Below, one piece after another: positions 1 to 10,749 of a DNA stretch of 36,233 nucleotides. Source of the stretch: Acidocella sp. (GTDB lineage: Bacteria; Pseudomonadota; Alphaproteobacteria; Acetobacterales; Acetobacteraceae). The stretch spans positions 1 through 36,233 of the forward strand of contig NZ_JABEVC010000190.1 in assembly GCF_013044125.1 (NCBI RefSeq), in the 5' to 3' direction. The translations under genes were made by a program, and so were the position numbers. The notes below the pieces were generated by a model. That model was not told the origin of the DNA. It did no database searches and worked only from the letters and a program-made list of their open reading frames with translations. The first letter of the stretch is position 1; each line of letters opens with the position of its first letter.

Positions 1-1
1 C

Positions 2-248
2 ATCGCCGCCTACGGATTCCTGATCTCCGAAACGGAAGCGATTCCCCCCTCAGGGCCACGCAACACGATTCTCGTCAAAGAACATCCCCTTCCCGCAGGC
101 TATCCACCCCGCGGATCCCCCGATCCGGCCTGAGCGTAACGTGCCAAACTCAATCACCTCCGTCCGCATCGCCATCGCCCGCGCGATCTCCCGCACGCTG
201 CCACGTTGCCCATGCTGCCAACAAATTTTCAATCGAAAAAATTTATGA
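2..248 (+). pseudogene. 3' remnant of an IS701-like transposase, frameshifted
   Basis: Frame 2 reads IAAYGFLISETEAIPPSGPRN...PAGYPPRGSPDPA*; another frame then continues PIRPERNVPNSITSVRIAIARAISRTLPRCPCCQQIF*, resembling the C-terminus of IS701-type transposases (RHVPNSI...LPRCPCC). Confidence 0.6.
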
Positions 249-644
249 CATAGTAAGACTAGGCGGGTGCGCGCATCCGTCCGGTGCCTCCGGCAGTTCA
301 AGGCCTAGCCGGTCTTTAAGGCTGGCCGCCACGAAGCCCGTGCACTGGCGTTCGCCGATTTGTAGCAACGGCCGGCGGATGAGAAGCGGCTGACTGAGTA
401 TCAGCGCCAGGGCATCGTCAGCGACGAGGGCTTCTGGCGAGACATCTCCTGATTTGACCGCCGGTGCAGACATATTGAACCAGTGCGTTACGGGCAGATT
501 GCCAAAGAAGGCACGCAGACGTTCCGCTGTCCACGGCTCGGCTAGCAGGCTGCGGGCGATGACCGTGTGCCCTGCCGCACGCAGCACCGCCTTCTGGCGG
601 GCGTTCCCGGCGCAGCCTGGCTTCTCATAGAACACGATCTCCAT
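243..644 (-). CDS. ArsC/Spx-like nitrogenase-associated protein
   Basis: MEIVFYEKPGCAGNARQKAVLRAAGHTV...PWTAERLRAFFG...VKSGDV...PLLIRRPLL: thioredoxin-fold ArsC-like, nitrogenase-associated type; lies just after the upstream minus-strand CDS. Confidence 0.8.
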   Translation of the reverse strand: MEIVFYEKPGCAGNARQKAVLRAAGHTVIARSLLAEPWTAERLRAFFGNLPVTHWFNMSAPAVKSGDVSPEALVADDALALILSQPLLIRRPLLQIGERQCTGFVAASLKDRLGLELPEAPDGCAHPPSLTMS

Positions 645-646
645 GG

Positions 647-1072
647 CTACAGACTCAGTTGGATGAGCGGGGCGCCACCGCGGCCGAGCCCCGTGTCCAC
701 CTTCTTGCGCACGGCCTCTATGCCCAAGGGCTTGGCCAGCGCGCCATGGGCCCCGGCCCGCAACGCCGCCAGCGCGGGCGCTTCCGTGTTCTTGTCGTGC
801 ACCACCAGCACCCGCACGCCAGGATAGGCTGTGGTCAGGTCGTCAACCACAGCAGCCCCACGCGCCTCCACCACCCCTGCAGAGAGCAGCACCAGGTCGG
901 GCTTTAGCCAATCCTGTCCCTTTTCGTACACCTCCTCGGGGGAGGACATTTCATGGGTCTCGATTTCGTCCTGCAGGATAAACTGCAGCACCGCGCGGGT
1001 GATTTCATCGGGCTCCACGATGAACACGCGGCGCTGATCGACCGCCCTGGCTGTATCCACTCCGATCTGCAC
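647..1072 (-). CDS. receiver-domain-like protein, likely non-canonical (pseudo-receiver)
   Basis: GTG start at 1072 preceded by GGAGG; VFIVEPDEITRAVLQFIL...KPDLVLLSAGV...VRVLVVHDKN...GAHGALAKPLG pattern of a CheY-like receiver. The longer ORF to 1408 would run through the nifH promoter region. Confidence 0.65.
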   Translation of the reverse strand: MQIGVDTARAVDQRRVFIVEPDEITRAVLQFILQDEIETHEMSSPEEVYEKGQDWLKPDLVLLSAGVVEARGAAVVDDLTTAYPGVRVLVVHDKNTEAPALAALRAGAHGALAKPLGIEAVRKKVDTGLGRGGAPLIQLSL

Positions 1073-1106
1073 CCCTAACCTCCATCTGCGTTGGTCCAAA
1101 GGGGAA

Positions 1107-1122
1107 AGCAAGAACCATTCCC
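1107..1122 (-). promoter_or_regulatory. candidate divergent sigma54 promoter for the receiver-arsC pair (weak)
   Basis: Minus strand GGGAATG-GTTC-TTGCT keeps the -24 GG and -12 GC at correct spacing, but the -24 box deviates from TGGCAC. Confidence 0.35.
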
Positions 1123-1141
1123 GCGCCGCAAGCTGGTATTT

Positions 1142-1157
1142 TGTCCCGTTTAAGACA
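1142..1157. promoter_or_regulatory. NifA upstream activator sequence
   Basis: TGT-CCCGTTTAAG-ACA, exact TGT-N10-ACA. Confidence 0.8.
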
Positions 1158-1171
1158 GGGCCGACACGGGC

Positions 1172-1187
1172 TGTCAGGTTCGACACA
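1172..1187. promoter_or_regulatory. NifA upstream activator sequence
   Basis: TGT-CAGGTTCGAC-ACA, exact TGT-N10-ACA, 30 bp from the first. Confidence 0.8.
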
Positions 1188-1243
1188 TCGCCATGACTTT
1201 CTAAACCACCAGAAAAACACTTGAATTTTCTTGATGTATGGTT

Positions 1244-1259
1244 TGGCATGGCGATTGCA
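1244..1259 (+). promoter_or_regulatory. sigma54 (-24/-12) promoter of nifHDK
   Basis: TGGCATG-GCGA-TTGCA. Confidence 0.9.
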
Positions 1260-1371
1260 TCGTGGTCTACGGGACGGCGAGTGAGGGCTGAACACAGGCA
1301 GACGCGCAGGACGAGCGCTGTGTTCCTTCCCGTGACCGCGAGCACGTTACCGAAAGAGATGGACCGCGTGA

Positions 1372-2310
<939 letters not shown>

Positions 2311-2319
2311 GGCCAAACG

Positions 2320-2344
2320 CCCTGGCTGACTGGAACGGCCAGGG
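2320..2344 (+). other. intercistronic stem-loop between nifH and nifD
   Basis: CCCTGGC-(11 nt)-GCCAGGG, 7-bp perfect stem, no T tract. Confidence 0.5.
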
Positions 2345-2375
2345 TCCCCAAACGGATAAGCCAAGGAGCAAGAAG

Positions 2376-3875
2376 ATGAGCGTTGTAGAAACCCTGAGCG
2401 TCGAAGACATCAAGGCGCGCAACAAGGAACTGGTCGAAGAGGTGCTCCGGGTCTATCCGGAGAAAACCGCCAAGCGCCGGGCCAAGCACCTGAACGTGCA
2501 CGAGGAGGGCAAGGCCGATTGCGGCGTGAAGTCGAACATCAAGTCTATCCCTGGCGTGATGACGATTCGTGGCTGCGCCTATGCTGGCTCGAAGGGCGTG
2601 GTGTGGGGTCCGATCAAAGACATGATCCATATCAGCCACGGCCCCGTTGGCTGCGGCCAGTATAGCTGGGCGGCGCGCCGCAATTATTATATCGGCATCA
2701 CCGGTATCGATACTTTCGGCACCATGCAGTTCACCTCGGATTTCCAGGAGAACGACATCGTCTTCGGCGGCGACAAGAAGCTGGCCAAGGTGATCGACGA
2801 AATTCAGGCATTGTTCCCGCTCAACCGCGGCATCTCGGTGCAGTCCGAATGCCCTATCGGCCTCATCGGCGATGATATTGAGGCAATCTCCAAGACCAAG
2901 TCCAAGGAATATGAGGGTAAGACCATCGTGCCCGTGCGCTGCGAAGGCTTCCGCGGCGTGTCGCAATCGCTCGGTCACCACATCGCCAACGATGCGGTGC
3001 GGGACTGGGTGTTCGACAAGATAGGCGACAAGCTACTGGCCTTTGAGCCGAGCGCGTATGACGTTGCCATCATCGGTGACTACAACATTGCCGGCGATGC
3101 GTGGTCTTCTCGCATCCTGCTGGAAGAGATGGGCCTGCGCGTGATCGCGCAATGGTCGGGCGACGGCACGCTGGCCGAGCTTGAAGCCACGCCGCGCGCC
3201 AAGCTGAATGTGCTGCATTGCTACCGCTCTATGAACTACATCTCGCGCCACATGGAAGAGAAATACGGCACCCCCTGGGTGGAGTATAATTTCTTTGGCC
3301 CGACCAAGATCGCTGAATCGCTGCGCAAGATCGCCAGCTACTTTGACGACAAGATCAAGGAAGGCGCCGAGAAGGTCATCGCCAAGTACCAGCCGCTGGT
3401 TGATGCCGTCATCGCCAAGTACAAGCCGCGCCTGCAGGGCAAGACGGTAATGCTTTATGTTGGCGGTTTGCGTCCGCGCCATGTGATTGGCGCCTACGAG
3501 GATCTGGGCATGGATGTTGTCGGCACGGGTTACGAGTTTGGCCATAACGACGATTATCAGCGCACCGCCCAGCATTACGTGAAGGACGCAACGCTGATAT
3601 ACGATGACGTCACTGGCTACGAGTTTGAGAAATTTGTCGAGAAGGTGCAGCCCGATCTCGTTGGCTCCGGCATCAAGGAAAAGTACATCTTCCAGAAGAT
3701 GGGGGTGCCGTTCCGCCAGATGCATTCTTGGGATTATTCGGGTCCCTATCATGGCTATGACGGCTTTGCCATCTTCGCCCGCGACATGGACATGGCGATC
3801 AATTCCCCCGTGTGGAATTTGACCAAGGCGCCGTGGCCCCCCAAGCCGCAGCCGCTGCAGCTTGCCGCGGAATAA
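2376..3875 (+). CDS. nifD: nitrogenase MoFe protein alpha chain
   Basis: [24 protein letters not shown]...[12 protein letters not shown]...[15 protein letters not shown]. Confidence 0.99.
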   Translation: MSVVETLSVEDIKARNKELVEEVLRVYPEKTAKRRAKHLNVHEEGKADCGVKSNIKSIPGVMTIRGCAYAGSKGVVWGPIKDMIHISHGPVGCGQYSWAARRNYYIGITGIDTFGTMQFTSDFQENDIVFGGDKKLAKVIDEIQALFPLNRGISVQSECPIGLIGDDIEAISKTKSKEYEGKTIVPVRCEGFRGVSQSLGHHIANDAVRDWVFDKIGDKLLAFEPSAYDVAIIGDYNIAGDAWSSRILLEEMGLRVIAQWSGDGTLAELEATPRAKLNVLHCYRSMNYISRHMEEKYGTPWVEYNFFGPTKIAESLRKIASYFDDKIKEGAEKVIAKYQPLVDAVIAKYKPRLQGKTVMLYVGGLRPRHVIGAYEDLGMDVVGTGYEFGHNDDYQRTAQHYVKDATLIYDDVTGYEFEKFVEKVQPDLVGSGIKEKYIFQKMGVPFRQMHSWDYSGPYHGYDGFAIFARDMDMAINSPVWNLTKAPWPPKPQPLQLAAE

Positions 3876-3911
3876 ACGGTCATTCTCAGGACTTAAGGAA
3901 AGGGCTTCATC

Positions 3912-5471
3912 ATGACCCAGGACGCAGATAAGGTACTCGACCATTTCGAGCTGTTCCGCGGCGCGGAATACAAGGAAATGTTCGCCAATAAGAGGGCGAA
4001 TTTTGAAAACACGCACCCTGATGCCGAGGTTGACCGGGTGCGCGAATGGGCGAAAACCAAGGAATACCAGGAGAAGAACTTCGCCCGCGAGGCACTGGTG
4101 GTTAACCCCGCCAAGGCTTGCCAGCCGCTGGGCGCGGTGTTCGTGGCCGTGGGCTTTGAGGGCACGCTACCCTTTGTGCACGGGTCGCAGGGGTGCGTTG
4201 CGTATTACCGCAGCCATTTTTCACGCCACTTTAAGGAGCCGACCTCGTGCGTTTCCTCGTCGATGACGGAAGATGCGGCCGTGTTCGGCGGCCTCAACAA
4301 CATGGTTGACGGCCTGGCCAATGCCTACAGCATGTACAAGCCCAAGATGATCGCTGTCTCCACCACCTGCATGGCGGAAGTCATCGGCGACGATCTCAAT
4401 GCTTTCATCAAGACTGCCAAGGAAAAAGGTTCCGTTCCCGCCGAGTTCGACGTCACCTTCGCGCATACGCCGGCCTTCGTCGGTAGCCATGTGACCGGCT
4501 ACGATAACGCGATGAAGGGCGTGATCGAGCATTTCTGGGATGGCAAGGCCGGTACCGTGCCCAAGCTGGAGCGGGCCGAGAACGGCTCCATCAACTTCAT
4601 CGGCGGGTTTGACGGCTATACCGTCGGTAACATTCGCGAGGTCAAGCGCATCTTCGATCTGATGCAAGTTGAGTACACCATCATCGGCGATAATTCCGAT
4701 GTGTGGGATACGCCGACCGATGGCGAGTTCCGCATGTATGATGGTGGCACAAAGCTGAATGATGTTGCGAATGCTGTAAACGCCAAGGCGACCATTTCGA
4801 TGCAACAGTTTTGTACCGAAAAGACGCTGGAACTTGTTCGTAATCATGGCCATGAAGTGCTGGCCTTCAACCACCCGGTGGGTGTCGCCGGGACCGACCA
4901 CTTCCTCATGGAAGTGTCTCGCCTGTCCGGCAAGCCGATCCCGGCTGAGCTGGAGAAGGAACGCGGCCGGCTGGTGGATGCCATCGCCGATTCAAACGCC
5001 CATATTCACGGCAAGAAATTCGCCATCTATGGCGACCCCGACCTGACCTATGGGCTGGCCGCGTTCCTGCTTGAACTGGGCGCGGAACCCGTGCATGTGC
5101 TAGCGACCAATGGCAACAAGGCGTGGGCCGCGAAGATGCAGGCGCTGTTCGACAGCTCGCCTTTCGGCGCCAATTGCAAGGCTTATCCGGGGAAAGATCT
5201 GTGGCACATGCGCTCACTGCTGTTCACCGAGCCTGTCGATTATCTTATTGGCAATACCTACGGAAAATATCTGGAACGCGATACCGGTACGCCGCTGATC
5301 CGCATAGGCTTCCCCATCTTCGACCGGCACCATCATCATCGCCGGCCGGTATGGGGCTACCAGGGCGGCATGAACTTACTGATCACCATCCTCGACAAGA
5401 TCTTCGATACGATGGATGCAAAGACGAACGTTGCAGGCCAGACGGACTATAGCTACGACATCATCCGCTGA
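3912..5471 (+). CDS. nifK: nitrogenase MoFe protein beta chain
   Basis: [36 protein letters not shown]...[21 protein letters not shown]. Confidence 0.99.
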   Translation: MTQDADKVLDHFELFRGAEYKEMFANKRANFENTHPDAEVDRVREWAKTKEYQEKNFAREALVVNPAKACQPLGAVFVAVGFEGTLPFVHGSQGCVAYYRSHFSRHFKEPTSCVSSSMTEDAAVFGGLNNMVDGLANAYSMYKPKMIAVSTTCMAEVIGDDLNAFIKTAKEKGSVPAEFDVTFAHTPAFVGSHVTGYDNAMKGVIEHFWDGKAGTVPKLERAENGSINFIGGFDGYTVGNIREVKRIFDLMQVEYTIIGDNSDVWDTPTDGEFRMYDGGTKLNDVANAVNAKATISMQQFCTEKTLELVRNHGHEVLAFNHPVGVAGTDHFLMEVSRLSGKPIPAELEKERGRLVDAIADSNAHIHGKKFAIYGDPDLTYGLAAFLLELGAEPVHVLATNGNKAWAAKMQALFDSSPFGANCKAYPGKDLWHMRSLLFTEPVDYLIGNTYGKYLERDTGTPLIRIGFPIFDRHHHHRRPVWGYQGGMNLLITILDKIFDTMDAKTNVAGQTDYSYDIIR

Positions 5472-5479
5472 TGATGCCA

Positions 5480-5507
5480 AGCCTCCGCCGCCAATATGCG
5501 GCGGAGG
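5480..5507 (+). other. strong intercistronic hairpin between nifK and nifE
   Basis: GCCTCCGCCGC-caatat-GCGGCGGAGGC: perfect 11-bp stem, 6-nt loop, no U tract. Confidence 0.75.
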
Positions 5508-5552
5508 CGAACCAACTGGAGACCACTGAGCGCAACAGAAGGAGCACGCCGC

Positions 5553-6998
5553 ATGACTTCGCTGAATGCTAAGATCCAGGAGGTTTTCAACGAGCCCGCT
5601 TGCGGCGTTAATCACAACAAGACCGAGAAAGAACGCAAGAAGGGGTGCACGAAGCAGTTGCAGCCTGGCGGCGCGGCGGGTGGTTGCGCCTTCGATGGTG
5701 CCAAAATTGCGTTGCAGCCATTCACGGATGTCGCGCATCTGGTGCACGGTCCGATCGCCTGCGAGGGCAATTCCTGGGATAATCGCGGTTCAAAATCCTC
5801 CGGATCGGCACTATGGCGCATGAGCTTTACAACCGACATGAATGAAACGGACATCGTCTTCGGCGGTGAGAAGCGGCTTTATAAGGCGATCAAGGAAATC
5901 GGCGAGAAATACGATCCCGCCGCGATCTTCGTGTACCAAACCTGCGTGCCCGCCATGATCGGCGATGACATCAACGCCGTATGCAAGGCCGCGGCCAAAA
6001 AATTCGGCCGGCCGGTGATTCCGGTGAATTCTCCGGGCTTTGTGGGGCAAAAAAATCTAGGTAATAAGCTCGCTGGAGAAGCGCTTCTTGACCACGTCAT
6101 CGGCACCGCCGAGCCTGAATATACCACGCCCTATGACATCAATATCATTGGCGAATACAATTTATCCGGCGAGCTGTGGCAGGTGAAACCGCTGCTGGAC
6201 GAGCTTGGCATCCGCATTCTCTCCTGCATTTCCGGCGACGGAAAATATCTGGAGGCCGCCTATTCCCATCGCGCCAAAGCGGCGATGATGGTTTGCTCGC
6301 GCGCCATGATCAACGTCGCCAGCAAAATGGAGAAACGGTATAATATCCCATTCTTCGAGGGGTCATTCTACGGCATTGGCGACACAAGCGATTCTCTGCG
6401 CGAAATTTCCCGCCTGCTCATCAGCCGCGGTGCACCGGACAAACTGATGTTTCATACCGAAGCACTGGTCGCCCGCGAGGAGCAGAAGGCCTTTGCCGCG
6501 ATTGAGCAGTTCAAGGTCCAGCTTGCAGGAAAGCGCGTATTATTGATTACCGGCGGGGTTAAATCTTGGTCGGTGGTGGCGGCGCTGCAGGAAGCCGGGC
6601 TGGAAATTGTCGGTACCAGCGTCAAGAAATCGACGAAGGAAGACAAGGAGCGCATCAAGCAGATCATGGGCGAGGATGCCCATATGATCGACGATATGAC
6701 GCCGCGTGAGATGTACAAGATGCTGCGCGAGGCGCGCGCCGATATCATGCTCTCTGGCGGACGCTCGCAATTCGTGGCGCTGAAGGCAGCAATGCCATGG
6801 CTCGATATCAACCAGGAACGTCATCACGCCTATATGGGCTATGTCGGCATGGTGGACCTTGTCCGGCAAATAGAGAAGAGCCTTTATAATCCGATCTGGG
6901 AGCAGGTGCGTCAGCCGGCGCCGTGGGACGTGAATGGTGAGAGCTGGCAGAAAAAGGCGCAGGCCGCGCCTGCCGCGCTGCCGCTCGCCGCGGAGTAG
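5553..6998 (+). CDS. nifE: FeMo-co biosynthesis scaffold NifE
   Basis: MTSLNAKIQEVFNEPACGVNHNKTEKERKKGCTKQLQPGGAAGGCAFDGAKIALQPF.... Confidence 0.97.
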   Translation: MTSLNAKIQEVFNEPACGVNHNKTEKERKKGCTKQLQPGGAAGGCAFDGAKIALQPFTDVAHLVHGPIACEGNSWDNRGSKSSGSALWRMSFTTDMNETDIVFGGEKRLYKAIKEIGEKYDPAAIFVYQTCVPAMIGDDINAVCKAAAKKFGRPVIPVNSPGFVGQKNLGNKLAGEALLDHVIGTAEPEYTTPYDINIIGEYNLSGELWQVKPLLDELGIRILSCISGDGKYLEAAYSHRAKAAMMVCSRAMINVASKMEKRYNIPFFEGSFYGIGDTSDSLREISRLLISRGAPDKLMFHTEALVAREEQKAFAAIEQFKVQLAGKRVLLITGGVKSWSVVAALQEAGLEIVGTSVKKSTKEDKERIKQIMGEDAHMIDDMTPREMYKMLREARADIMLSGGRSQFVALKAAMPWLDINQERHHAYMGYVGMVDLVRQIEKSLYNPIWEQVRQPAPWDVNGESWQKKAQAAPAALPLAAE

Positions 6999-7003
6999 GC
7001 GGC

Positions 7004-8362
7004 ATGGCCATTGTCACCACCATCAGAAAATCATGTACCGTGAATCCGCTGAAGATGAGTCAGCCCGTCGGGGGGGCGCTGGCCTTCATGGGGTTGCGCA
7101 ATACAATGCCGCTGCTGCATGGCAGCCAAGGCTGCACCTCATTCGGCCTCGTCCTCTTCGTTCGGCATTTCAAGGAAGCCATTCCACTGCAAACCACCGC
7201 GATGAGCGAGGTTGCAACAGTTCTCGGTGGTTACGAGAATATTGAGCAGGCGATCCTGAACATCTATAAGCGCACAAAGCCAGATCTCATTGGCATTTGC
7301 TCAACTGGCGTTACCGAAATAAAAGGTGATGACGTGGAGGGCTTCATCAAGCTCTTCCGGATGAACCATCCTGAATTCACGGACTACCCGATCGTCTATG
7401 TTTCAACACCAGACTTTTCGGGCGCCTTTCAGGATGGCTGGGACAAGGCCGTGACGCGGATTATTGAAGCGCTTGTACCGGCACAGGTTCTTGCGCGCGA
7501 CCCGCGCCATGTGAATGTTCTGCCTGGCTGCCACATAACGGCCGGAGACATCGACGAATTGCACGAGATTTTTGAGAATTTCGGGATGGAGGCGGTATTT
7601 TTGCCAGATCTATCAGGGTCTCTTGATGGCCATATCCCCGATGATTTCACGCCAACCACGCTGGGCGGAATTGGCGTTGATGAGATCGTCCAAATGGGCT
7701 CGGCGAACTGGACCATTGCGATTGGTGCACAGATGAGTGCCGCGGCGCAGGCGCTGCAAGCCCGCTCGGGTGTTCCGTTCAGGCTGTTTGAGCGACTGTG
7801 CGGCTTAAGGCCGAATGATGAATTCTTTGCGTTCCTGAGCGAGATCAGCGGCCGGCCGGTACCAGCAAAATACCGCCGCCAGCGCAGCCAGTTGATCGAC
7901 GCCATGCTCGATGGACATTTTTATACCGGCGGGCGAAAGCTTGCCATCGGCGCGGAGCCAGACCTTCTTTACGACATTGCCTCGCTGCTGCACGAGATGG
8001 GAGCCGAGATCGTCGCGGCGGTGACGACGACGGCCTCTCCGGTTCTGGAAAAACTCGCGGTTGATGAAGTCCTCATTGGCGACCTGGAAGATTTGGAAAT
8101 CCGCGCCAGCGCTCGTGGAGCTGATCTGCTGCTCACTCACGCGCATGGGCGGCAGATGGCGGCACGGTTGGAATTGCCGTTTTTCCGCATTGGCCTGCCG
8201 ATATTCGACCGGCTTGGCGCGGCGCATATTGTAACTGTCGGCTATAAAGGCACGCGCAATCTTATTTTCAGCATGGCCAATCTGCTGATGGAACACAATG
8301 AAACGTATCACAAGCCCACACCGGATTCGTGGCGCCGAGCGGCGCAAGAGGAGGCAGTATGA
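7004..8362 (+). CDS. nifN: FeMo-co biosynthesis scaffold NifN
   Basis: MAIVTTIRKSCTVNPLKMSQPVGGALAFMGLRNTMPLLHGSQGCTSFGLVLFVRHFKEAIPLQTTAMSEV. Confidence 0.97.
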   Translation: MAIVTTIRKSCTVNPLKMSQPVGGALAFMGLRNTMPLLHGSQGCTSFGLVLFVRHFKEAIPLQTTAMSEVATVLGGYENIEQAILNIYKRTKPDLIGICSTGVTEIKGDDVEGFIKLFRMNHPEFTDYPIVYVSTPDFSGAFQDGWDKAVTRIIEALVPAQVLARDPRHVNVLPGCHITAGDIDELHEIFENFGMEAVFLPDLSGSLDGHIPDDFTPTTLGGIGVDEIVQMGSANWTIAIGAQMSAAAQALQARSGVPFRLFERLCGLRPNDEFFAFLSEISGRPVPAKYRRQRSQLIDAMLDGHFYTGGRKLAIGAEPDLLYDIASLLHEMGAEIVAAVTTTASPVLEKLAVDEVLIGDLEDLEIRASARGADLLLTHAHGRQMAARLELPFFRIGLPIFDRLGAAHIVTVGYKGTRNLIFSMANLLMEHNETYHKPTPDSWRRAAQEEAV

Positions 8363-8754
8363 AAATCGCATTTTCTACACAGGATAAGAAGCGCGTCGAT
8401 GCGCATTTCGGCTGGGCGCGCCATATCGTCATCTATGAGGTCACCCCTGATGGTTCCAAATTTCTTCAGGATCTGACGTTTGACGGTGACCTCGCCGAAG
8501 ATGGTAACGAGGACAAGCTCGCGCCCAAACTGAATGCGATTCGGGATTGCGCCATTTTATATGTCGCGGCCATTGGCGGCTCCGGTGCGGCACGCGTGGT
8601 GGCCAGCAACATTCATCCCATCAAGGTCAATCAACCTGAGCCGATTGATAAACTGCTGGTGAAACTGCAAGAGGTCCTTGCGGGAACACCGCCGCCATGG
8701 CTGCGCAAGGCATTAGCGAAGGATAAAGAAAAAATCTTAAATTTTGAGGATTAA
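8359..8754 (+). CDS. nifX: NifX, FeMo-co precursor carrier
   Basis: [28 protein letters not shown]...; ATGA overlap with nifN. Confidence 0.92.
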   Translation: MKIAFSTQDKKRVDAHFGWARHIVIYEVTPDGSKFLQDLTFDGDLAEDGNEDKLAPKLNAIRDCAILYVAAIGGSGAARVVASNIHPIKVNQPEPIDKLLVKLQEVLAGTPPPWLRKALAKDKEKILNFED

Positions 8755-8758
8755 TAGC

Positions 8759-9211
8759 ATGCCTGATGTGATTGATACCGTGGATGTCCCCTTCGTTAAG
8801 GAGCTTATCAATATCTGGCGTGCCCAGGATTCACACGGCACCTGGGACGGCAAGCCGGACATTGAATTGCTGACGCCATATATTCTTGACAAGGAGGCGC
8901 GCCGCGATCTGCCGATTATAGGCGATCCCGATCCGGAGACGATCTGGCGTTTGGAATTGTTCTTCAATGCCGTTTGTTTGGGCATTGAGCGCGCGACATG
9001 TGTGATGATCACGCCAATGCTGAAGATGAGCCATGAGGGCTTCGGCCGTATGGTGCTGATCGGCGGGCGGTTGATTGTGGTGAACAAGCAACTGCGCGAC
9101 GTGCATCGGTTCGGCTTTGACAATCTGGCCAAGCTTGCTGAAGAGGGCGACAAATATGTGCAGGCGGGTGTCGAGATGATTACGAAATTTCCCGAAGTGG
9201 CGAATTGCTGA
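8759..9211 (+). CDS. NifX-associated nitrogen fixation protein (DUF269-type)
   Basis: [48 protein letters not shown]; position immediately after nifX. Confidence 0.9.
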   Translation: MPDVIDTVDVPFVKELINIWRAQDSHGTWDGKPDIELLTPYILDKEARRDLPIIGDPDPETIWRLELFFNAVCLGIERATCVMITPMLKMSHEGFGRMVLIGGRLIVVNKQLRDVHRFGFDNLAKLAEEGDKYVQAGVEMITKFPEVANC

Positions 9212-9411
9212 TGAGCGATGTTGAAACCTTGAAAGCGGAGATCAAGAAGCTTTCGGCGAAAGCGATGCAGGCAAAGATGGACCTGCATGACCTCTCCGAA
9301 GAATTGCCGCTGAACTGGCAGTCAGTCATCGGCATCGCCCAGCGCACGCATGAGGCGTTTGAGGCGCTGGAGGAGAAACGGGCGGCGCTCAAGGAACTGG
9401 AATCAGAATGA
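9211..9411 (+). CDS. small nif-associated protein (CCE_0567/DUF683-like)
   Basis: [64 protein letters not shown]; position. Confidence 0.85.
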   Translation: MSDVETLKAEIKKLSAKAMQAKMDLHDLSEELPLNWQSVIGIAQRTHEAFEALEEKRAALKELESE

Positions 9412-9428
9412 GCCTAAGGAGAGACACG

Positions 9429-9713
9429 ATGAGTCTGACATCGCGCAACGGAAGCATCTGGAAGCCAGAATATCTTCTGGCCATTAACCCTGAAAAATGC
9501 ATTGGCTGCGGTCGTTGTTACAAAGTTTGCGGCCGTGATGTGATGACGCTCAAAGGGTTGAATGAGGATGGAGATTATGTAGACCTTGATGATGACGATG
9601 ATTATGAGATTGAGAAGAAGGTGATGGTGCTGGCAGCAGCCGGTGCATGCATCGGCTGCGGCGCCTGCGCGCGCGTCTGCACCACCAACTGCCAGACACA
9701 CGGAGCAGGCTGA
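9429..9713 (+). CDS. fdxB: nif-specific ferredoxin III (2[4Fe-4S])
   Basis: CIGCGRCYKVCGRDVM ... DDDDDYEIEKKVM ... CIGCGACARVCTTNCQTH. Confidence 0.9.
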   Translation: MSLTSRNGSIWKPEYLLAINPEKCIGCGRCYKVCGRDVMTLKGLNEDGDYVDLDDDDDYEIEKKVMVLAAAGACIGCGACARVCTTNCQTHGAG

Positions 9714-9715
9714 GC

Positions 9716-10336
9716 ATGGATGCGGCTGTGGCCTATGCCTGGTTCATGGACGCTCCATCGCCCGGCTATGATGCGGAGGATCGTCACGCCATTGCCAGCA
9801 TTCTGGCGGTGGGGCTGGCCGAAGCCGGCGGCAATCTGCGCGATGTGTGCGCGCAAGTGGGACTGAGCGACGGCGCGCTGGGTCAGCTCGTGGCCGGCAT
9901 GTTCCCAGGGGCCGCTGGGATTTTCTCCGCTATCGATACGAGCATCAGCGTCGATGTACCAGAGGAGGAGCAGGCTTTGCGCGATCTGTTCCGCCTATAT
10001 GCTCGTGACACATCAATGTTGACAAAATGGGTCGGCGCCATGGTGGCGCGGCGCGCGCAATCGCCCAATCATTTGTGGCAGGATATGGGGCTGCGCGACC
10101 GGGCCGAGGGTTCAGCCCTCATTTCGCGGCATTTTCCGGGCCTCGCGGCGCGCAACAGCCAGGATATGAAATGGAAGAAGTTCTTCTACCGGATGGTCTG
10201 CCGCTCGGACGGCTTCACGCTGTGCGCCGCTCCGGTGTGTTCGGATTGTGATGATTTCGATCATTGCTTCGGTGCCGAGGATGGCGAGACCCTGCTAGCG
10301 CGCGTGAGCAACGGTTCTACATTGCCGGCGGCTTGA
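9716..10336 (+). CDS. nifQ: NifQ, molybdenum-handling Fe-S protein
   Basis: C-terminal C-X4-C-X2-C-X5-C (CAAPVCSDCDDFDHC) preceded by MKWKKFFYRMVC. Confidence 0.9.
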   Translation: MDAAVAYAWFMDAPSPGYDAEDRHAIASILAVGLAEAGGNLRDVCAQVGLSDGALGQLVAGMFPGAAGIFSAIDTSISVDVPEEEQALRDLFRLYARDTSMLTKWVGAMVARRAQSPNHLWQDMGLRDRAEGSALISRHFPGLAARNSQDMKWKKFFYRMVCRSDGFTLCAAPVCSDCDDFDHCFGAEDGETLLARVSNGSTLPAA

Positions 10337-10368
10337 ATCCATGCGGCGTCCGGGGCTAGCTTGAACAC

Positions 10369-10749
10369 ATGACCACTGCTTATGTCATCTGCCGTCTTGA
10401 GGATATTCCCAGCCGCCAGGCGCGTGGCTTTCTGCTCGCGCGGCGCGGCGGAGCGGGGGAGGAGATTCCCTGGCCCGTGTTTATTGTGCGCTGGGGCCGG
10501 CATGTCTTTGCCTATGAGAATAAATGCCCGCACCAGGGCACGCGGCTGGACTGGGAAAAGGACCAGTTCATGGATGGTGCTGGCGAGCGGTTGATTTGCG
10601 GCAAGCACGGCGCGCTGTTTGAACTGGATACCGGCCGGTGCATCGTCGGCCCCTGCGCCGGCGCCGCGCTCATCTCAATTCCCGTCAGCGTCGAGGATGC
10701 AGACATCTGCTTCCTCGGCGTTGATCTGATGGAACCAGGCGAGGATTAA
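10369..10749 (+). CDS. Rieske-type [2Fe-2S] ferredoxin
   Basis: CPHQGTRLDW ... CGKHGALFELDTGRC, Rieske C-X-H/C-X2-H motif. Confidence 0.85.
   Translation: MTTAYVICRLEDIPSRQARGFLLARRGGAGEEIPWPVFIVRWGRHVFAYENKCPHQGTRLDWEKDQFMDGAGERLICGKHGALFELDTGRCIVGPCAGAALISIPVSVEDADICFLGVDLMEPGED

Noticed and set aside
3033-4016. 327-aa minus-strand ORF over nifD/nifK
   Set aside because: Antisense shadow ORF; low-complexity translation with no recognisable family.
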